From an uncultured bacterium (GTDB taxonomy: Bacteria; Cyanobacteriota; Vampirovibrionia; Gastranaerophilales; Gastranaerophilaceae): DNA of 64,000 nt. This document shows positions 62,933 through 64,000 of this stretch, piece by piece. The stretch lies in the NCBI GenBank assembly GCA_902797965.1, contig CADBUY010000008.1:62001-126000 (forward strand), read 5' to 3'. Both the position numbers and the translations under genes were made by a program. Position 1 is the first letter of the stretch. Every line of letters starts with the position of its first letter. Under the pieces are notes generated by a model, which was given only the letters and a program-made list of their open reading frames with translations, did not search any database and was not told the origin of the DNA.

Positions 62933-64000
62933 ATTTTATTTCTCAAAATGCTGTTACAATCTCAGGTGCAATATTAGTTGTCGCGTACATACTTATAGCT
63001 CTGGAAAAGATACCAAAAGTAACTGTTGCCTTGCTTGGAGCAGGCATAACTTTGCTGCTTGGGTTGATAAGTCAGGATAAAATAACAGATGGAAATTTAA
63101 ATCCAAATTATTTTGTGAATTATATAGATTTTAATGTCATATTTTTACTTGTTTCCATGATGATAATAGTAAATATTTCTACAAAAAGCGGAATGTTTAA
63201 CTGGATTGCTAATGAACTTCTAAAGTTAACCAAAGGACATCCGATTGCAATATTTGTAGTATTATCTATATTTACAGCAGTAACAAGCGCTTTTTTAGAT
63301 AATGTAACGACTGTTATTCTGATAATGCCTGTAACATTTTTTATTTCACAAAAACTTGATATAAACCCATTGCCTCTGCTGCTTGGAGAAGTTTTTGCCT
63401 CTAATATTGGAGGAACGGCTACTTTAATTGGCGATCCGCCAAATATTATAATCGGAAGCGCTGCAGGATTATCTTTTATGGATTTTATAAGAGTATTAAC
63501 TCCGGTGATTGCAATTATTCTATTTGTAATTGTATTTTGTCTGGTTTTTATTTTCAGGAAAAATCTTAGGACGACTGAGGATAAAATGCGAGAAGTCTTG
63601 AATATTGACAATTCACAAACTATTAAAAATAAGTGGTTAATGATACGCTCAATATTTGTTTTAGGACTTGTTATTCTGGGTTTTGTCACTCACGATATTA
63701 CTCATATTCAAACATCTGTAGCAGCGATGATTGGAGCTAGCGTAATGTTGTTGTTTGAAAAACCAACAGATATTTTGAAAGATGTTGAATGGAATACAAT
63801 ATTTTTCTTTATTGGCTTATTCATGATAATAGGCGGAGTTGAAGCCTCAGGCGGCATAAAACTTATGGCAGAATGGATAATTAAAGTTACTCAAGGTTCT
63901 CAAGAAGCCGCATCAATGCTTATTTTATGGGCTTCAGGTGTAATATCAGGAATTATTGATAATATACCTTATACAGCAACAATGTCGCCGATGCTTGTTG
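62926..64000 (+). CDS. ArsB/NhaD/SLC13-like ion transporter, cut by window end
   Basis: The 5-prime 358 codons of a multi-helix transporter; the frame is open at the window edge. It contains the ion-transporter superfamily signature GGTATLIGDPPNIIIG, and TSAFLDNVTTVILIMP with its mirror ISGIIDNIPYTATMSPML. Members include sodium/proton antiporter NhaD, arsenite pump ArsB and the P-protein group. The neighbouring OadG-like subunit favours sodium. The substrate is not decided. Confidence 0.88.
   Translation, partial: MLDFISQNAVTISGAILVVAYILIALEKIPKVTVALLGAGITLLLGLISQDKITDGNLNPNYFVNYIDFNVIFLLVSMMIIVNISTKSGMFNWIANELLKLTKGHPIAIFVVLSIFTAVTSAFLDNVTTVILIMPVTFFISQKLDINPLPLLLGEVFASNIGGTATLIGDPPNIIIGSAAGLSFMDFIRVLTPVIAIILFVIVFCLVFIFRKNLRTTEDKMREVLNIDNSQTIKNKWLMIRSIFVLGLVILGFVTHDITHIQTSVAAMIGASVMLLFEKPTDILKDVEWNTIFFFIGLFMIIGGVEASGGIKLMAEWIIKVTQGSQEAASMLILWASGVISGIIDNIPYTATMSPMLV

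Overview
The window is AT-rich and gene-dense. It reads like a chromosomal segment of a fermentative, flagellated bacterium with an outer membrane. The best lineage guess is Candidatus Gastranaerophilales (Vampirovibrionia/Melainabacteria, the non-photosynthetic gut sisters of Cyanobacteria). This is an inference from several things seen together: a TolC-type outer-membrane protein, flagellar hook genes, PilM/N/O pilus genes, SepF, a long SRP RNA, [FeFe] hydrogenases with AdhE and no visible respiratory chain, and several proteins whose N-terminus carries a short [S/N]-F-[G/K/R] motif, which I associate with this group from memory.

Layout. 51-3831 (minus) is a surface-glycan operon: a Wzz-like chain-length protein, a Bcs1-like CDP-ribitol synthase fusion and a GT2 glycosyltransferase. 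4036-6906 holds an SDR, an iron alcohol dehydrogenase and a CheD-like tagged protein. 6966-15217 (minus) is the redox block: adhE, then rex, two small [2Fe-2S] proteins, a sensory HydS-type hydrogenase with a PAS domain, a SpoIIE/PP2C-type phosphatase and a second [FeFe] hydrogenase. 18911-23061 (plus) is a trimeric NAD-linked [FeFe] hydrogenase. Similar GTGA-N6-(T/G)CAC sites lie upstream of adhE and of the trimeric hydrogenase, which fits joint NADH control by Rex.

23136-23747 is a small XRE-regulator module next to a pair of inverted REP-like palindromes. 23760-31102 mixes housekeeping genes (hisS, dapF, typA) with tagged proteins, including a GH77 glucanotransferase. The SRP RNA (31146-31405) is followed by fliJ, fliK, flgD and flgE, then yggS and sepF. 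A textbook sigma-28 promoter at 36913-36939 precedes two small orphan genes. 37733-43321 holds a large phosphohexomutase, a lytic transglycosylase and a CgeB-like glycosyltransferase.

Three tRNA genes (Arg-CCT, Gly-TCC, Arg-ACG) all have partial copies of their own sequence beside them. For two of them these form tandem repeats of exactly 100 and 108 bp. 43479-44418, 52608-53165 and 60125-60743 are repeat-rich and non-coding; the last is bounded by 24-bp inverted repeats. The remainder is mainly housekeeping: pilMN/pilO, rlmB, sigma-70, tag, proA, tyrA, a marR-type regulator, deoB, nusB, ftsY, an OadG-like protein and an ion transporter cut by the window end.

The strongest candidate for something undescribed is the N-terminal tag, shared by six otherwise unrelated proteins (a CheD-like putative deamidase, a GH77 enzyme, a GNAT acetyltransferase, a coiled-coil protein and two unknowns). 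The second is the set of tRNA-derived repeats.
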